Below, piece by piece: positions 24,302 through 37,800 of a stretch of 64,000 nt of DNA (its first letter is position 1; the number at the start of each line of letters is the position of its first letter). Position numbers and translations under genes: made by a program. This DNA is from Lingula anatina (lineage: Eukaryota; Brachiopoda; Lingulata; Lingulida; Lingulidae), in the NCBI RefSeq assembly GCF_001039355.2, contig NW_019775421.1:342464-406463 (forward strand), read 5' to 3'. Under the pieces are notes generated by a model. The model worked only from the letters and a program-made list of their open reading frames with translations. It was not told the origin of the DNA and made no database searches.

Positions 24302-26980
24302 CTGCGGTTTGATTGGGTCGTTTTTTTATCGGTTTAGTTTTGCTTTCGATCACCCCCCCCCCCCCAGTAATTGATATCAGCAGCAAAGCAGCCCTTAAAC
24401 CCCTTTACACTGGAACGCGTCCGTTGTGCGACCATGAAACTGACATCGCTGTGGTCGTAGAAAGGAGGCACAATCATCGCTATGGTTGCAGAATGAATGC
24501 TCTGATTGGCCAGTTGTCGGCTAGTAAAGTATTATTATTTTTTACTCTCAAACGGGACCGTCACTACGGGGCGCAGAAAGGACGCCATAAAGTGTAAAGG
24601 GGGCTTTTCATGCATTCCTCCAAAATCAAAGTGGACGCATGGTTTCTAACATTTTCGTCATCAACAGGCAAAATATAAGCTATAAATAATGTACCTTATT
24701 ATAATTATATTGTTCCCAACAATAGTACGATATATGACTACTTTTCATAACAAGGGAAGTGAGCAGTAACATTTTGAATAATGTTGGGCTGAGAAATACG
24801 AGTTTACGTTACAGCCCTTATTAAATGTGTCAGCGAAGACAACACTGGCTTCTATATCGCAATGTAGTAGTTAGTTTGTTTTTCTTTATTTTATCGATAA
24901 GAATTAAGCCAAAAAATAAAGTTCGAGTGGAATTTCGTTTTGTCATTTAAGAAACTCGATTATGTGCATCGTATTAGCACATTGGGTTAGCAAACTATTG
25001 TAGGATTTGACTGAAAACTGAAGTCTGTAGGATCCACTGTGCCATGAGAACGGGAAAAATCTCGATCCTCGGTCTTCTCCGCTCCTCTCTCTCTCTTTTT
25101 CCTCACTGGGTCCTCCTATGATGTGCAATGTCACGGATTTTATCAGAAATCATCCACAATAGTAATAATAAAAAAATAAAAAATAACATCAATATTCTGG
25201 AGGAGTCGTTATCAGTTTTTATCATTCATGGACCAGTCTACACAAAATTATACCTTTAGTTTTAATCCTGCAAAAAAATCATGTATTTTTGGTAAACAAC
25301 GCTGAGACGCATTTGTACATGCTTTTAAAATCACTGTAAACGTTATAAATATCAAATGAGAAAATTGGTCTAATGCTAATTTGCATCTACTTCAAGCTAA
25401 TGACCCCGTCATTATTGTCGAAAATAATAACCCGTATTTCTCCATCCTATTGTAAAATCTCAAGGCCGGTGGTCGAGGAGCTGCTAATTTTATTTCAATT
25501 TTTTGTCACGTGTAACACACCATTGTCTAGGTCAAGATGTGATCGGAAACTTTTACATGTAATTGCCTCTGATGCAATTGATAAAGGGAGAGAGGAAACC
25601 GAGATTGAAAGGAAAAGGGAAACGTTTCGGGGTAAGGTCAGTTTCAAACGATTTTGATTTCAGGAGGTACATTTCGGCATGGCTTTTAAAGTAAGTGGTA
25701 AACAGGTTTACATTGTAAACGAGCTGAGAAAAAATTATAAAGATATCTTTATTTCAGACATTAGCCATTTAGCCACCTCTTTGAAACAGACGAAATAAAA
25801 CATTGATTTTTGTGAAAAAGAAATGCAAAACGTATTCCGTATAATAAAAAAAAAATCAACATAAATTTCAGCAGCCACGAATGTGGACCGGGAATGAAAG
25901 AGAACGTCTTTAATGTTTCATTTAATATTAGTTGTAAAACAGACAATTAAAGCGATGATTAAATAGGGAAAAATCAGATATATTTTATACTAGTAGAATA
26001 CCGGCACGCATGCGTGATGGATTCGAAGGGGCATAGTATTGACTGATGAAAAGAAAATGGAATCGCTCCATATAAACGAACATGTATAGGTACCCCTGTA
26101 TATGCATATGCATAGTAAAACGATGACCTGGCAATACATGAGCTAACCTTGTTATTATTCAATTCAGAAAACACAATGTGTTAAGCGGTGCATTAAGACA
26201 ACACATTGTATTGGCTATAAGGTGCCACTGAGAACAAACAATACAAATACATGTAACTCATGGCGCGGGCGTCGTATTGACTTAACCCGTCCCCTCACCT
26301 GTGTCATGCTTTATTAAACTGGGTGATATTTCGGGCGTGTACTCACTTGTGCTGACACCTACATAACCCGGACATCGTTTTCACCTTGAAGTTCTTGCCA
26401 CGAGCGTCTTCATAGCGGGGACAAATAGACAGGGATTTTATAGATAGTTATTACACTGTATACACATCCACGTGTGTAACATTTGTGTGTATGGACCAGA
26501 GGAAGGTGTAAATAATCATATAAGACGTAGCACTGAGAGGGGAGAGTTTAAGGATCCACTGTTGTGTGCCACCAGTCTTTGTGCTAGAATGACTCTCAGC
26601 ACTCGCCTTGGATAGCGTTACTATACATCTAAGTACTATAACTGCGTCACACCAAGCAGCGGCTGTGAGGTACCTGAAACTTAGAAGATACAGTCTTCTT
26701 GGTCACCTACAGCAACTTAATTCGGAAGTTTGAAATCTGGAAGAAATTTTACACGTTAGTGGCTAGTCGAGAGAGTTTCGAAGAACAAGCATCGATTTTG
26801 GCCAGTCATCTCGAGAGTCTTTTTACAGGACTTGGGGTCGTTTCTGTCTGATACTTGAAGGCGTACCCGAGAGTAGAGGAGAACACACGGCACCAAGATG
26901 AAAACGTGTTGTTGCTGCTGTAGCTTACGTACGGGGAGTGTATTCAGCGGTGTGTGGGGATTGGTAGGTACCACATGTAT
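24302..26980. repeat. Second copy of the L2 5' segment (contiguous with L2)
   Basis: It is homologous to 22132-24300 and continues into the L2 first intron. Apart from the L2 first exon at 26898-26963 it is non-coding, and it presumably contains the L2 promoter and 5' UTR. Conservation between the copies is high over the last ~1 kb before the exon, where substitutions are few. Confidence 0.85.
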
Positions 26981-28446
26981 AGACCTTTAAGTTTAACTTC
27001 ATGAGTCTCCTTTTCACAGTACAGTCTATGATTGATTTGGAGTTGTTTGGGCTGCTTCATATAGTTCTATATATATGTAAACAGGTTACGTCTCACGTTA
27101 GTAATTGTACTTCTTAATTCATTCTCCTCTGTTAACACCTCCATTAATTTGAATATTATGGGAGAAATATTAATGCACACGTGCGGATCTACATGTACTT
27201 GTATAAAGGGTAAACATTTGGCCATGAAAATGTTTTATATTACACAAATGTAGCGCAAGTACTTTTTCATCCTCGGGCCCACCATGAATTATTAGGATTT
27301 TACTATTTATAAAAATTCTGATTAAAATCCCCAGGCTCCATGCACGAACAAGGCTGACTGTTAGCTAAGGTTTCCCTGGGTGTGGCTGCATTTCCCCGTC
27401 TTTCAACATACGCACATATAAAATGCGAACCATTGGGAAAACTACATGAATACACAGTTTATACGATATACCATGGCTAAAAACTTCACGCCAATGTACA
27501 ATGTATATACATATCCCATTTTATGCCCGAAAGCAACAATTTACATGTATGTCAATGTTTAGACCCACACTTAGATAAGGTACATGTAGCCCCTAGTATT
27601 AAATCATATAGGGCTATTAAACGTGCAAACGGTGGTTGATCCCTCAGTTTATTGTAAATTGTACACCTATCTTTAGTAAATTGTCTGATTTTGCGTTAAA
27701 AAGTACATACTCGTGTGCTCATCGCCAGGTACATAAACATGCACGTACATCCATATGGTTGGGTTTAAATTTGGATCATATTGTATATATTTGACATTTG
27801 ACAATCTGGTTGCGGGCTTGACGCGTCCCCTCTGGCCAAAATCTCACAAATTGTGCACATGCTTCGAACATTGTGCACTTATGCTACAGTAGATACAGAA
27901 AAATGCAAGAAATACTGTAGTAAGGCTCTTTCCGGATCCTTCACAATGGAATAACCCACTAGCTCATACATTTACGCCATTTGCCCATACAGATCAATAT
28001 ACTACATGGAGTCTTCCCCATTGTTCCCGTCTCTAAGGTATGCCTAAAAATAGGTCAGCTTTAGAAATTTGACGACAAATTTATTCGATAGCGCATTATT
28101 TGCCAACAGTTCAAGGTTTAAGTATATATACCTGTCACACAGATCTGTGATATTAAGCACTAAACACCAACACCTAGACCTACTCCTATTTACCCAGACG
28201 TGCAGTTACGTAATCCGTTAGACAAATACGTCTTAGTATAACGGATTGCACAATACTTAAACAAATAGAATTTCGTCACCTTCTGGAACAGCCACGCCTA
28301 GTATTTAAGGCGTTTCCCGCCAATTGTTAATTGTGATTACTCACTCTTTGAAAAAGTGATCCCCACCCAAATTTGTTTGTTCTCTGTATTATTGTGGTTT
28401 TGCCTTTTGGATTTTTCAACATCAATGATTATTAACAGCGCTTAAA

Positions 28447-28507
<61 letters not shown>

Positions 28508-29337
28508 TCATGGATTCATATACATGTAGTTACACCTACGTGTGCGCGCACGCTATTGTTCACGCACAGGCAAAGACATATAGACCTATGCATGACACAT
28601 TATATTAATCGTACCACTAGCTCAATAGAAAACTTATTTACATGTACATTGCTTATTTATATATATATATTACCAAATGCATAATTTCCTATTTTTTACA
28701 GTTATTTGCATCGCTAGCCTTAGCCGCCTACATCTTCTTTGTGATAACGCGTATGTATGCTTTTGTTGTCTTTTCTCTTGTCAAGCTTGTGCTAGTATAT
28801 GTTATTAATATAATTTATTTATTTATTTGTTTATTCTAAGGCTTTTTTCTCGTGTGTCCTAAATATAAAAACATAGTATACATAGTGTCTCAAAGAGTCA
28901 TATCTAAAAGGTAGACATTAACAACAAGAGTACGAGAGAAATACATGTTCTTACATTTGAAATAATAGTTTATTAAAAACGCAATCCATAGGTAAAACAT
29001 CATTAGAATATGACTATAGAGCACAGAATGAAGTAAATTTAAAAATTATAATTTCAAAATACAAAAGAGGACTGTATGATTTGCTATATGATTTGAGGAA
29101 CATGTAAAATGTACTGTTCCGCTTGCACTTTGTCCATAATATTCATTCTTTAATTTTCAGTTGAAATTGCCCAAGGGTCCCTCGGAACAGGTCAACCAGA
29201 CACAGCCAGCGTTCTAAATACAATCTATGCGTTCCAAAATAGATACACTGTATACGTGGGGCTAGCAGTATCTTTCCTATGGTTTATCTCCTGCATTGTT
29301 CTGTTCGCTGGAATTTGTGTCGTGAGTAGTTCCAAAG

Positions 29338-29385
<48 letters not shown>

Positions 29386-30216
29386 TACTCTGAATAAAAG
29401 CCCATTTTTTAACCAAAATGTTAGCCGTCTTTGATTCTAAATCAGTGTTACCCCAAGTAAACGAATTACGGCGACTGTTTTACAAAAAAAAAAAAATAAT
29501 AATAATAAAATAAAATAAAAATAAAAATAAAAATATATTAATTAATTAATTAATTAATTAATTAATTTGAAGATAATTAAAAAAACGTGGCTTATGTTTC
29601 AAATCAATAATGGCTTTATACAAATTACAAATGGTCTTTTATGGATTTATCTAGGCCAGATTTCTGTCAAAATTTCTTAGAACTTTCGTTTAAAATTTGT
29701 GAAACCAGCCATTGCTCAACAGTATAACTTTGCAGACGAAAGGGCGAACTGCGCGCCATGCTCGCGGATAATATTTTGTATGTTAACCTCATCTGATTTT
29801 CTGTGATGTTTTTGCCAATTGTTACTCTTTTTTCAATTCATTGTAAATTTGTTTTTATTTCTTCAGAAAAATCGCTGGTGTCTCGTCCCGTGGCTTGTCT
29901 TCACCATTCTAGCCACGTTGTATCTGATTGCTGTTCTCGTCCTCGTCCTCGTATATGGGGTCGTGCTGCTCTGTGAGTATATGAAAGTGTCACTGTGAGG
30001 TGTGCAGACACTATTACAAAGACATTGAACTATTAACACAAGCATAAACGCAAACCTGCACATTCGCTTATTTTCCTGGGGAAATCCATTTAGCGGTTAA
30101 ATATCATGAAGTGAACCTTAATTTTTTTTTTTTTTTTTTTGTTTTTCAGACACATTCTGGCTCTTCTGGGTTATTGTAGGAGTACTTTTCCTCATAATAG
30201 TGTTTGACGTAAGTGG

Positions 30217-30267
<51 letters not shown>

Positions 30268-31145
30268 GATTAAATGTTTTAATCTCAGAAAAAATATTTT
30301 GATTTTTGCCTCAATCCAATTCCGTAATTAAATTTTTTTCACGTGAAGTATCAAATCCTCTTGCTCATTTAACTTTTTCTTTCAAATGAGATGAATCTGA
30401 GAATTTTTCAATCATTTTTCCTAAGGCACCGATCATTATGCTCAATCCTTTCGTTCAAAAATGCCATTCTGCCATTGTTTCTTCAGATCTATGCTCTTAT
30501 TTGCGTGGGGTTCTATTTCCGTGAACTGACGATGGAGAGAGAGATGGAGGTAAGTAAAAGTGGAACAGGGGTCGAGGTATCACTGGTGGAACATACTCAA
30601 TTTAATGCAGTTTAAGTCCCACTTCAATAATATACATTTTCTTAAAATAAGAAAGGTCTCTCATCATGAATTTTATTTTACTTACTAGAACGGTCTCAGG
30701 TTGGAAAATGAGTTGAAGGCGTTTTGTTTAACGATTTGGATAGCTGTAATTTATTGCTATCAAGATAAACTGTTGTCAGTTATTATTGAATCTAAATGGG
30801 TTGCCTCATCCATTCAATTATTTAGTGATATAGCTTACCGATTCTCTTTTATTCAAGGAAAATCGAGCCATGCGAATGGTACAATACAACGGAAATCACG
30901 ACCAAGGTGGGAAACCTGCGTACGCATACGCCGCGGGGGGTTATCCGCAGTACCCCCAGCAGCGTCAAAATGACTATATAAGCCAAAAGCAAGGACATGC
31001 AGTTTTCAGTCCGTACGGTACGGAGTTCGACGATCACGGGTCTTACAAGAAGCCACCTACCGGCGGATACGTAAACCAAGGCTACCAGTATCGCCCCAGC
31101 TACCATGGAGGGGGTTATGAGTATGATTATAATAAACGGTACTGA
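26898..31145 (+). CDS. L2: LAPTM-like four-pass membrane protein, Gly/Tyr-rich tail
   Basis: Seven coding exons: 26898-26963, 28702-28750, 29161-29321, 29867-29972, 30150-30208, 30487-30549 and 30858-31145, giving 263 residues. Residues 1-16 hold the Cys-rich start (C-C-C-C-C-S-L-R-T-G-S), which resembles the C-C-x-C-x-x-R-T-G-T of LAPTM4. Four hydrophobic segments follow. The third starts with N-R-W-C-L-V-P-W, like the G-W-L-I-P-F block of LAPTM, and the fourth runs into I-Y-A-L-I-C-V-G-F-Y-F-R-E-L. The 95-residue tail is rich in Gly, Tyr, Gln and Pro and ends Y-D-Y-N-K-R-Y-stop. The last acceptor is AAG rather than CAG. The start is the first ATG in the exon and matches the start position of L3 and L4. 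AATAAA at 31283-31288 is a candidate polyadenylation signal. Its likely site is endosomal or lysosomal membrane, by family. Confidence 0.8.
28443..28500. repeat. Poly-A plus (TA)n in L2 intron 1
   Basis: About 20 A followed by about 19 TA units. Simple repeat. Confidence 0.9.
29341..29385. repeat. (ATT)n in L2 intron 3
   Basis: About 45 bp of ATT repeats just after the exon 3 donor. A second simple repeat, (AATT)n, follows at 29535-29567 in the same intron. Confidence 0.9.
30221..30263. repeat. (CT)n in L2 intron 5
   Basis: About 21 CT units start 12 bp after the exon 5 donor. Upstream, the exon 5 acceptor has a ~20-T run (30122-30140). Confidence 0.9.
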
Positions 31146-34100
31146 TTCCAGATAAAAACAGAAATGTTATTGTAATGCATTGTGCTCTTAAAGTCAGGAT
31201 TAGATTTTTTTATTTTTTGTACTTTTGTATTTCTCAATGATTAATTTTTTTTCTGGTCGGAATTATAAGTCTAGGCAAAAACAATAAACTCATACCGTAT
31301 AACGTTAGAGGCCGGTGTGGAGATTTTTTTCATTGAGGACAATCAAGACCAATATGTACATTCCGTGTGCACACTGGAATATTTAAGTCAAGAATTTGAC
31401 CTTATCAGTTTTAGGAATATCTTGGCTGATTAGGCGAAGAGTTATAGCCAATCCTTGTAGTATGCTATGCGTCAGTGATTGTAATTCTATATCAAAGTAT
31501 ATACGGTGTACTACAAATGAATATAATCAGCGATTTTATTGCGCAATTTTGCAGTTGCATTTGAAACATCATTGCTCAAAAGGCGAGATGTAGTTCTAGA
31601 TGGCAAGAGAATGTCAAATGTACAGTTAGAGCTATTTCTTGTTACTATCGTAGTAGACTAATGTATGACGGTTTTCATCCGGGAACATGTTGACGTCATT
31701 GGAGTTGCTGTCCATTTTTTTTTCGGTGTATATCAATCCTAGGACCAACGTATATGCGAAGACCTGCGAAGTTGAGTTCAAAGGTTAGAAATGACGATAT
31801 ATAATGTATTTAAGAGGTGGTACTTATGGAAATGCATGTTGGCCCTTTTAAGTTCACTCCAAATTAAAATATTTGGTATGACATTGCATGCCCCGCACTT
31901 GGATTTGATCCCAAACTAAAAAAAAAGTCAATAGTGTATAGAATTAAAGGTACTGACTTTATGTATTGGAGAAATCCCTTTTAAGATGATTCAAGGTGCA
32001 TGCTATAATTATACATATATCACGCCCAGACGGAGTCGACTGATCATGGAATTAGACGGGTTTCATTTATATGTATGTCTTTATTTGATTTTAACTGTAT
32101 TTAAGTTTAGTAGTTCTTCAAAATAAATTCTCGCTTTAGTGAAACGCATTATTCCCACAAGAATATTGTTGGGCTGACATACTGTATTTATTAGAACCTA
32201 CTCTGTAGCAGATGCCAGAGAAAAACTTGATATGTAAATATCTAGTGAAAAATATTTCTGTAACCCTGGTAGAGGGTACGTCTAATAAAAGCACTAGTCG
32301 GTCAGTTAAAAATTCTGGCATACAGGCCTACATACGGCCTGTGAAAACGGGTCACTCGATACCTCCATAAAAGTTTAACTGATGTGGTGTTTATATAATA
32401 TGGTTCATTAAGCTTTTTCTCACAATTTATATTTGAAATTTTTGAAAGTTTGAGAAAAAAAAACATCTCGATCGATGCAGGCTACTTTAAAGGCCATTGA
32501 CATTGTGCACCCCCGTGACCGCCCCCCCCCCTTTCCCTGGGAAACATTTTCCCTTTTTGGACACAACTTTTACTTATATTCAATACAGCTGTGCTTTCTG
32601 GCAAGATTTTGGGCTTCAATAAGTTATGATTATCAGTTCAATGCTCCATATAGGATAATAGGCTTCAATAAATTATGAGTATCATCTCCATATAGGATAA
32701 TAGGCTTTAATAAGTTATGAGTATCAGTTTAATTCTCCATATAGGATAAAAGGCTTCAATAAATTACGAGTATCATCTCCATATAGGATAATAGGTTTTT
32801 AATAAGTTATGAGTATTAGTTTAATGCTCCATATAGGATAAAAGGCTTCAATAAATTACGAGTATCATCTCCATATAGGATAATAGGTTTTTAATAAGTT
32901 ATGAGTATCAGTTTAATGCTCCATATAGGATAATAGGCTTCAATAAGTTATGCGTATCAGTTTAATTCTCCACAAAGGATCAAGTGACTGCCCTTGCAAT
33001 ACGTCAACTTCCAGTGTATGCATTCTTTTTGTACAATTATACACGATTAAATTGTTTATTATCAAAAGAAAATGAAATAAACTTTTCTGCAGAACACTGA
33101 GTTGTGAAAAAATCTTTTATTTTTTCGGGCTAAGATAATTTTAGAGTGATAAAAAACTTGACAATGCATACCCAATATAATCACCAACTTTTTTTATTCT
33201 ATTCAACACCTGTTTTAACATTAAAATGTTTATCTGATTGCATTCAGAATGAGTTCCACGAACTTGGATCTATCTACGTAGATCGATAGTTTCATTGTGA
33301 ATAAGCCCTTAGACTTTTTTGGTCTTACTTAATCAGGCTGAAAATGCGGTTACGGCGACTAAAGTGACCACCTTAAACCCGCGTGTTTCATTTATGACTT
33401 TGTTTACCTCTCTCCATTGTGTTTCCATTAAACATAACCCTATTCCAGTCACGCTGCTAAAAACAAATACTTCACTTGGGAGGGTCTACGTAATACCTTT
33501 TGTATTAGGTTAACCTGTACTCCCATGTTTCGTGTGTTTGTGTGTTTGGGTGCGCTATATATTTGACTTACTGAGAACTGTTCAATATTGCGTACACACA
33601 GACGAATATGCGTTAAGCATTCTCGCTGACTTATTCTCTGTTTTTTCTTCTTTCTTAACATTTTCTGCTGTGAATTGTTTTTAAGACGCATTTATTTTTT
33701 TATCTTTGGGGGGGGGGGGTGGACTTGGAGGGCAGGGCGAACAATTTTAACACGTCTCCAGCGTAAAGACAAAGCGGTTTTTATTTTTTTCAATAAAACA
33801 CGATTTCAGAGCCTCTTATCAGTCGCCCTGAACAGGTGGCTACTTATTGCAGTTATCATGTGTCGATCACCAAGCCTCCTTTTTTGTCCTTGGCTTCTTC
33901 AGTTATCTTATGAATAAAAATCGGGAAGTTATCTACTCAATGTGAGTACGGTGACACGTAGTCCACCGTTTCCATTTACTATGCTGCAGACGACATTCAA
34001 CTTTTAATTACCGGGCTAATTTTCATATTTTCGAAATAAATTGTCCACTCTTGCTCAAAACTGAATCTATATTTGGTTATATTTGATTAAAAGGAGCGCA

Positions 34101-34888
34101 ATAAATGCGGCTGAATTTCTGTTTCATTAACCGCGCTCACAAACTTGTAGCATCTTTTTCAATCATACTGTGGCCCATGATAATGTTTAAAAAACACGGT
34201 CCACTTTACCGTTAATCATTTTAAGAAAAGAAGTACATTAATAAGTGTCTTTTTAGCGATTGATTAAATTATATATAAACTGGTGCACTAGGCCAAGTCA
34301 TATTATCAATTGTAATAATTCTTGCAACAAAAGAAAAAACACCATCTTCTGCTTTGTAAACAATATTGTTCACGTCCACCTCCATTCCAGTACACCATCA
34401 GAAAACATCGCCAATTGTTTGCTGTATTAAGAAATCCTTGCTACAATGCCACAAAGGCCAGCGTATTATTGTTATTCGATAACTGCCCCCGAATGTAATT
34501 GAGCAGGGAATATAATACGGTCCATATTGACAAAGAAAGGGCGTTAACTACACTCGAGCCACCGCGGGTAGCAGGCATCCAACACACCTCACTTGGAAAG
34601 GAAAGAGGGCGAGGCAAGGGAGAGAGAGAGAGACAGAGAGAGAGAACGCCGAGTACGAGAGAGAGTTGGTGACACTTAAATAGGACAGGCGAAACAGAGG
34701 CACACCTGTTGAGTTTCTGAGGTCTACCATAAAGTATCCAGCCTTTTTGGCGGTTCTGTGACCCATACGGGACAACCTCTTTACCAAGTGCAGCTTGGTG
34801 ACACAATTGTTGACAGGCAATTTCACAGCGGTGAAAACAGAGGACAGAATATTTCACAGCGTTTTGTTCACTTTATACACCTACAAAC
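31146..34888. other. Intergenic region between L2 and L3
   Basis: It contains the L2 3' flank, a minisatellite at 32611-32980, a C-run at 32521-32531, a G-run at 33709-33719 and a purine-rich (GA)n stretch near 34618-34664, about 225 bp upstream of the L3 start. No additional exons recognised. Confidence 0.5.
32611..32980. repeat. Minisatellite with alternating long and short units
   Basis: The motif 'ttcaataagttatgagtatca' (21 bases; variants occur) is followed by either 'gtttaatgctccatatagg' or the shorter 'tctccatatagg'. The two forms alternate to give a dimer of about 90 bp, with about eight monomers in total. The last units are more diverged. Confidence 0.9.
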
Positions 34889-37800
34889 ATGTTGAGGACA
34901 TTCTGTTGTTGCTGTAATCTGCGGCAAGGGAGTATATTTAGTGGAGTGTGGTCAACTGTAAGCATATTATAACGCATTAGATACGGTGTAACGGTAGCGA
35001 TGTTGGCGTATATCAAAGACTGTATTAAGTGTTAAGGGTATATCATTTGGTAAAATTTTTTGCCACATTCGGCCACTTGTCCCCCACCCTTTACCTGCAG
35101 TATACCTCGCTATACAAAGGCACTTTCGGGTAAATCTTTCGAACATAAGGGGTTGTTTGTGTATAATATGATCGATTTATTAGTATGAATACATGAGAGA
35201 ACAAAATGGCTCGCGGAGTCCATTACCCAAACATCTTAAAATGAATGCAAACAGTGTTTCACCTCGAAAACCATGATAAAAATCTCAAGAACTACGCCGA
35301 CCAGGTATATTGAATGCTTGGCTGTGTATTATAGGACACAATGTTTCCATTTATAAAATATAATAGATACTCTATCGTTCCACAGTTGAATGGCTTTGGT
35401 ATGGATATTATTAATAGCATAAGCCGTCAGCTTCGGTCACCCGTAAACCACATCCACCTGTTAGTTCAAAATTCATAAACTGCACGCTAAAGTTTCTGAA
35501 TTTGGAGAAACCTGTTGCAGACTACAGTACTCTGAGTTAATTTCAACCTAAGCAACTGAGGCTCTACCTGCCGTACCTTGTAGGGTCGATAGATCGTCCA
35601 CGCCCCAACAGAGTTGACAGGGGGCAATTCAGCAGCTCGTAAAAGCAAAAAGATAAAGTTCTCTGGGCGTGACGCTCACGTTTTAAAGGTTGTATATATC
35701 TTATATATAACAAAAACAAAATATCCAAGCCTGATCGAAAGAACGGCCTTTTTGCTAGGAAGGGTCACTCTGAATCAACATTTGACCTCGGTTCTATGTC
35801 ATGGCTCAAATTGGGTCAACTAAGAGGACAAAGAGGCTTACTTTTTCAAAAAAGCACACCCTCTTATGATTTTTTCTATTGTTCTGAGATCTTTAATATG
35901 ATTTCATTCTCTACTATATATTTGAGTGGCATTCCTGCCCACGCCCCTGTTTTGAACTGGACCGAGTGACCAGCAAGAGTAAATATAACACGATGGCCGT
36001 CATTCAACGTACAAAGCCAACATTCCATATGGATTTTATCCAACTTAATTGGTGTTCTTGTATTGAAATACGTTTCGACAGTTTCGGTGAATTTCTCGTT
36101 TTGTCGGGGGATGGGTGGGTATGCGTATATGCACTGATTCTGAGTACATGTTTGTTTTGTCTTTTGTGGCACAAAGCGTGACTCATACCTGTATGAAAAG
36201 CGAAAAACAAATTACAACATAATATTATTATTTTTCACGTACACATATGGCCCCTACTCTGTACGTGACGTTGATAAGGTACCAGGTGTGACGCAAGCTA
36301 AAAAACATCGCGCAAATATATCCGATATCATGCCCAAAGTTAAATGGCAGTCAAGGACGTGAGAGTCGTGTGATCATGGATACAGTGTACAATCAGTGAG
36401 ACAGGCATAGGTGTTGTAAATCCATATACTCAATTATTTACCAGCTCCACATAGACCTTTCACGCACCGCTCCGTGCCTAATTAATAGATTTCACCAGAG
36501 AAATACCAAATCTGTATTGAGTAATATTATTGTTGTTATTTTCTCCATTACGTCAGTTTGGTATATAGAGCAGTGCTGGAAGGAACGGATTAAGAATTTA
36601 TTTCAAAGTTGAATAGATTGGCAGTTATTTGAGCAAATTGTTTTTCTTCGTGAAAAAATGTTTTATCAGCTGTTATCCCCGGTTTTGGTAAAGTATGTCA
36701 AACGTAATACGCTTTATATGTATGCTGTAAAGGAACTCACTAACGAAGAAAACAAAAGAAAAATACTGATACGAGTAAATGGTTATACCGGTTATTCTGA
36801 AGATAATTTTAGGTCATGAACTAAAATAGATGTTCGTGATGAAACCCCTTCTCTCAAGCCACAATTATCAACTGATTAGCAGACCTTTTAGAGACAAGTT
36901 TCCCCACGTTGTCTCACCCTTACTCTAAATAACTTACTTTTTTCAACATGTAGAGAATTCCAGATAAATTAAGTTGTGAGGTATGTGTCACTGTTTTTCA
37001 GGGGCACCGAACCTTTTTAACGCCCTACAACCAATCCTGCTGTTACACAATGTGGAATTGTTTGGAATGGCGCTTGGAATGTAGAAATCCTCCCCTTTTT
37101 GTAACCGATACGCTTTTACACGAAAACGCTGAGGATGGATCTGCCGTTACTAATGTCATTACTCATTCCACGTGTTCAAATGGTGAAATATGAATGCAAG
37201 ATATAGACGCGTTCTCAGTAGTGCGCCAAGGCACGCGAGCGTACACACACGCACGCGCACACAGGGGCTAGACAGGCCGAATTTGCTTTATCATACATAA
37301 TAGCAGAATGGTTTCATTCTATCCACGTATTATCCATGCATATTTTCAGCTTCTGCATAAAGAAATGTCATATAGTATGCAGATTTCATATACGTATTTC
37401 GTATACGTATTTGCCTATGTATTTATTCATAATTATAATGTATAACAGCTCTTTTACCCGAATTGCTATACAAACATTCGAAATAATTCTAAACAGATTG
37501 GTATTACGATAAAAATAACAAATAAGCAATATCATTATCAACCCAATGAAGAACCTCAACATCCGTGACAATGCTTCATTAATTTTGAGACTTGTCTTTA
37601 AAAGTAACTGAAATATATACGTGTACATGTAGGCTACATGTCCCCCGCGCGTGTAAAATATTCTTAACTCAGTGCACAGAAACCATCTGCCTGTCAGTAT
37701 ATGATGATGCATGTATGTAAATCTATACGGTGCCATTTGCCGGTCGGCTTGAACATAATCCATGACTGTACAGGTGCTATTTTCACGAACAGCTGATAAT

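Noticed and set aside
24313-24597. 94-codon plus-strand ORF
   Set aside because: Most of it lies in an indel between the two haplotype copies. It has no motif and no splice context.
34441-34857. 138-codon minus-strand ORF just upstream of L3
   Set aside because: It lies antisense to the probable L3 5' UTR, overlaps a purine-rich simple repeat and encodes a low-complexity Ser/Leu stretch. It is most likely chance.
37386-37763. 125-codon minus-strand ORF in L3 intron 1
   Set aside because: AT-rich hydrophobic translation without motif, paralogue or supporting splice signals.
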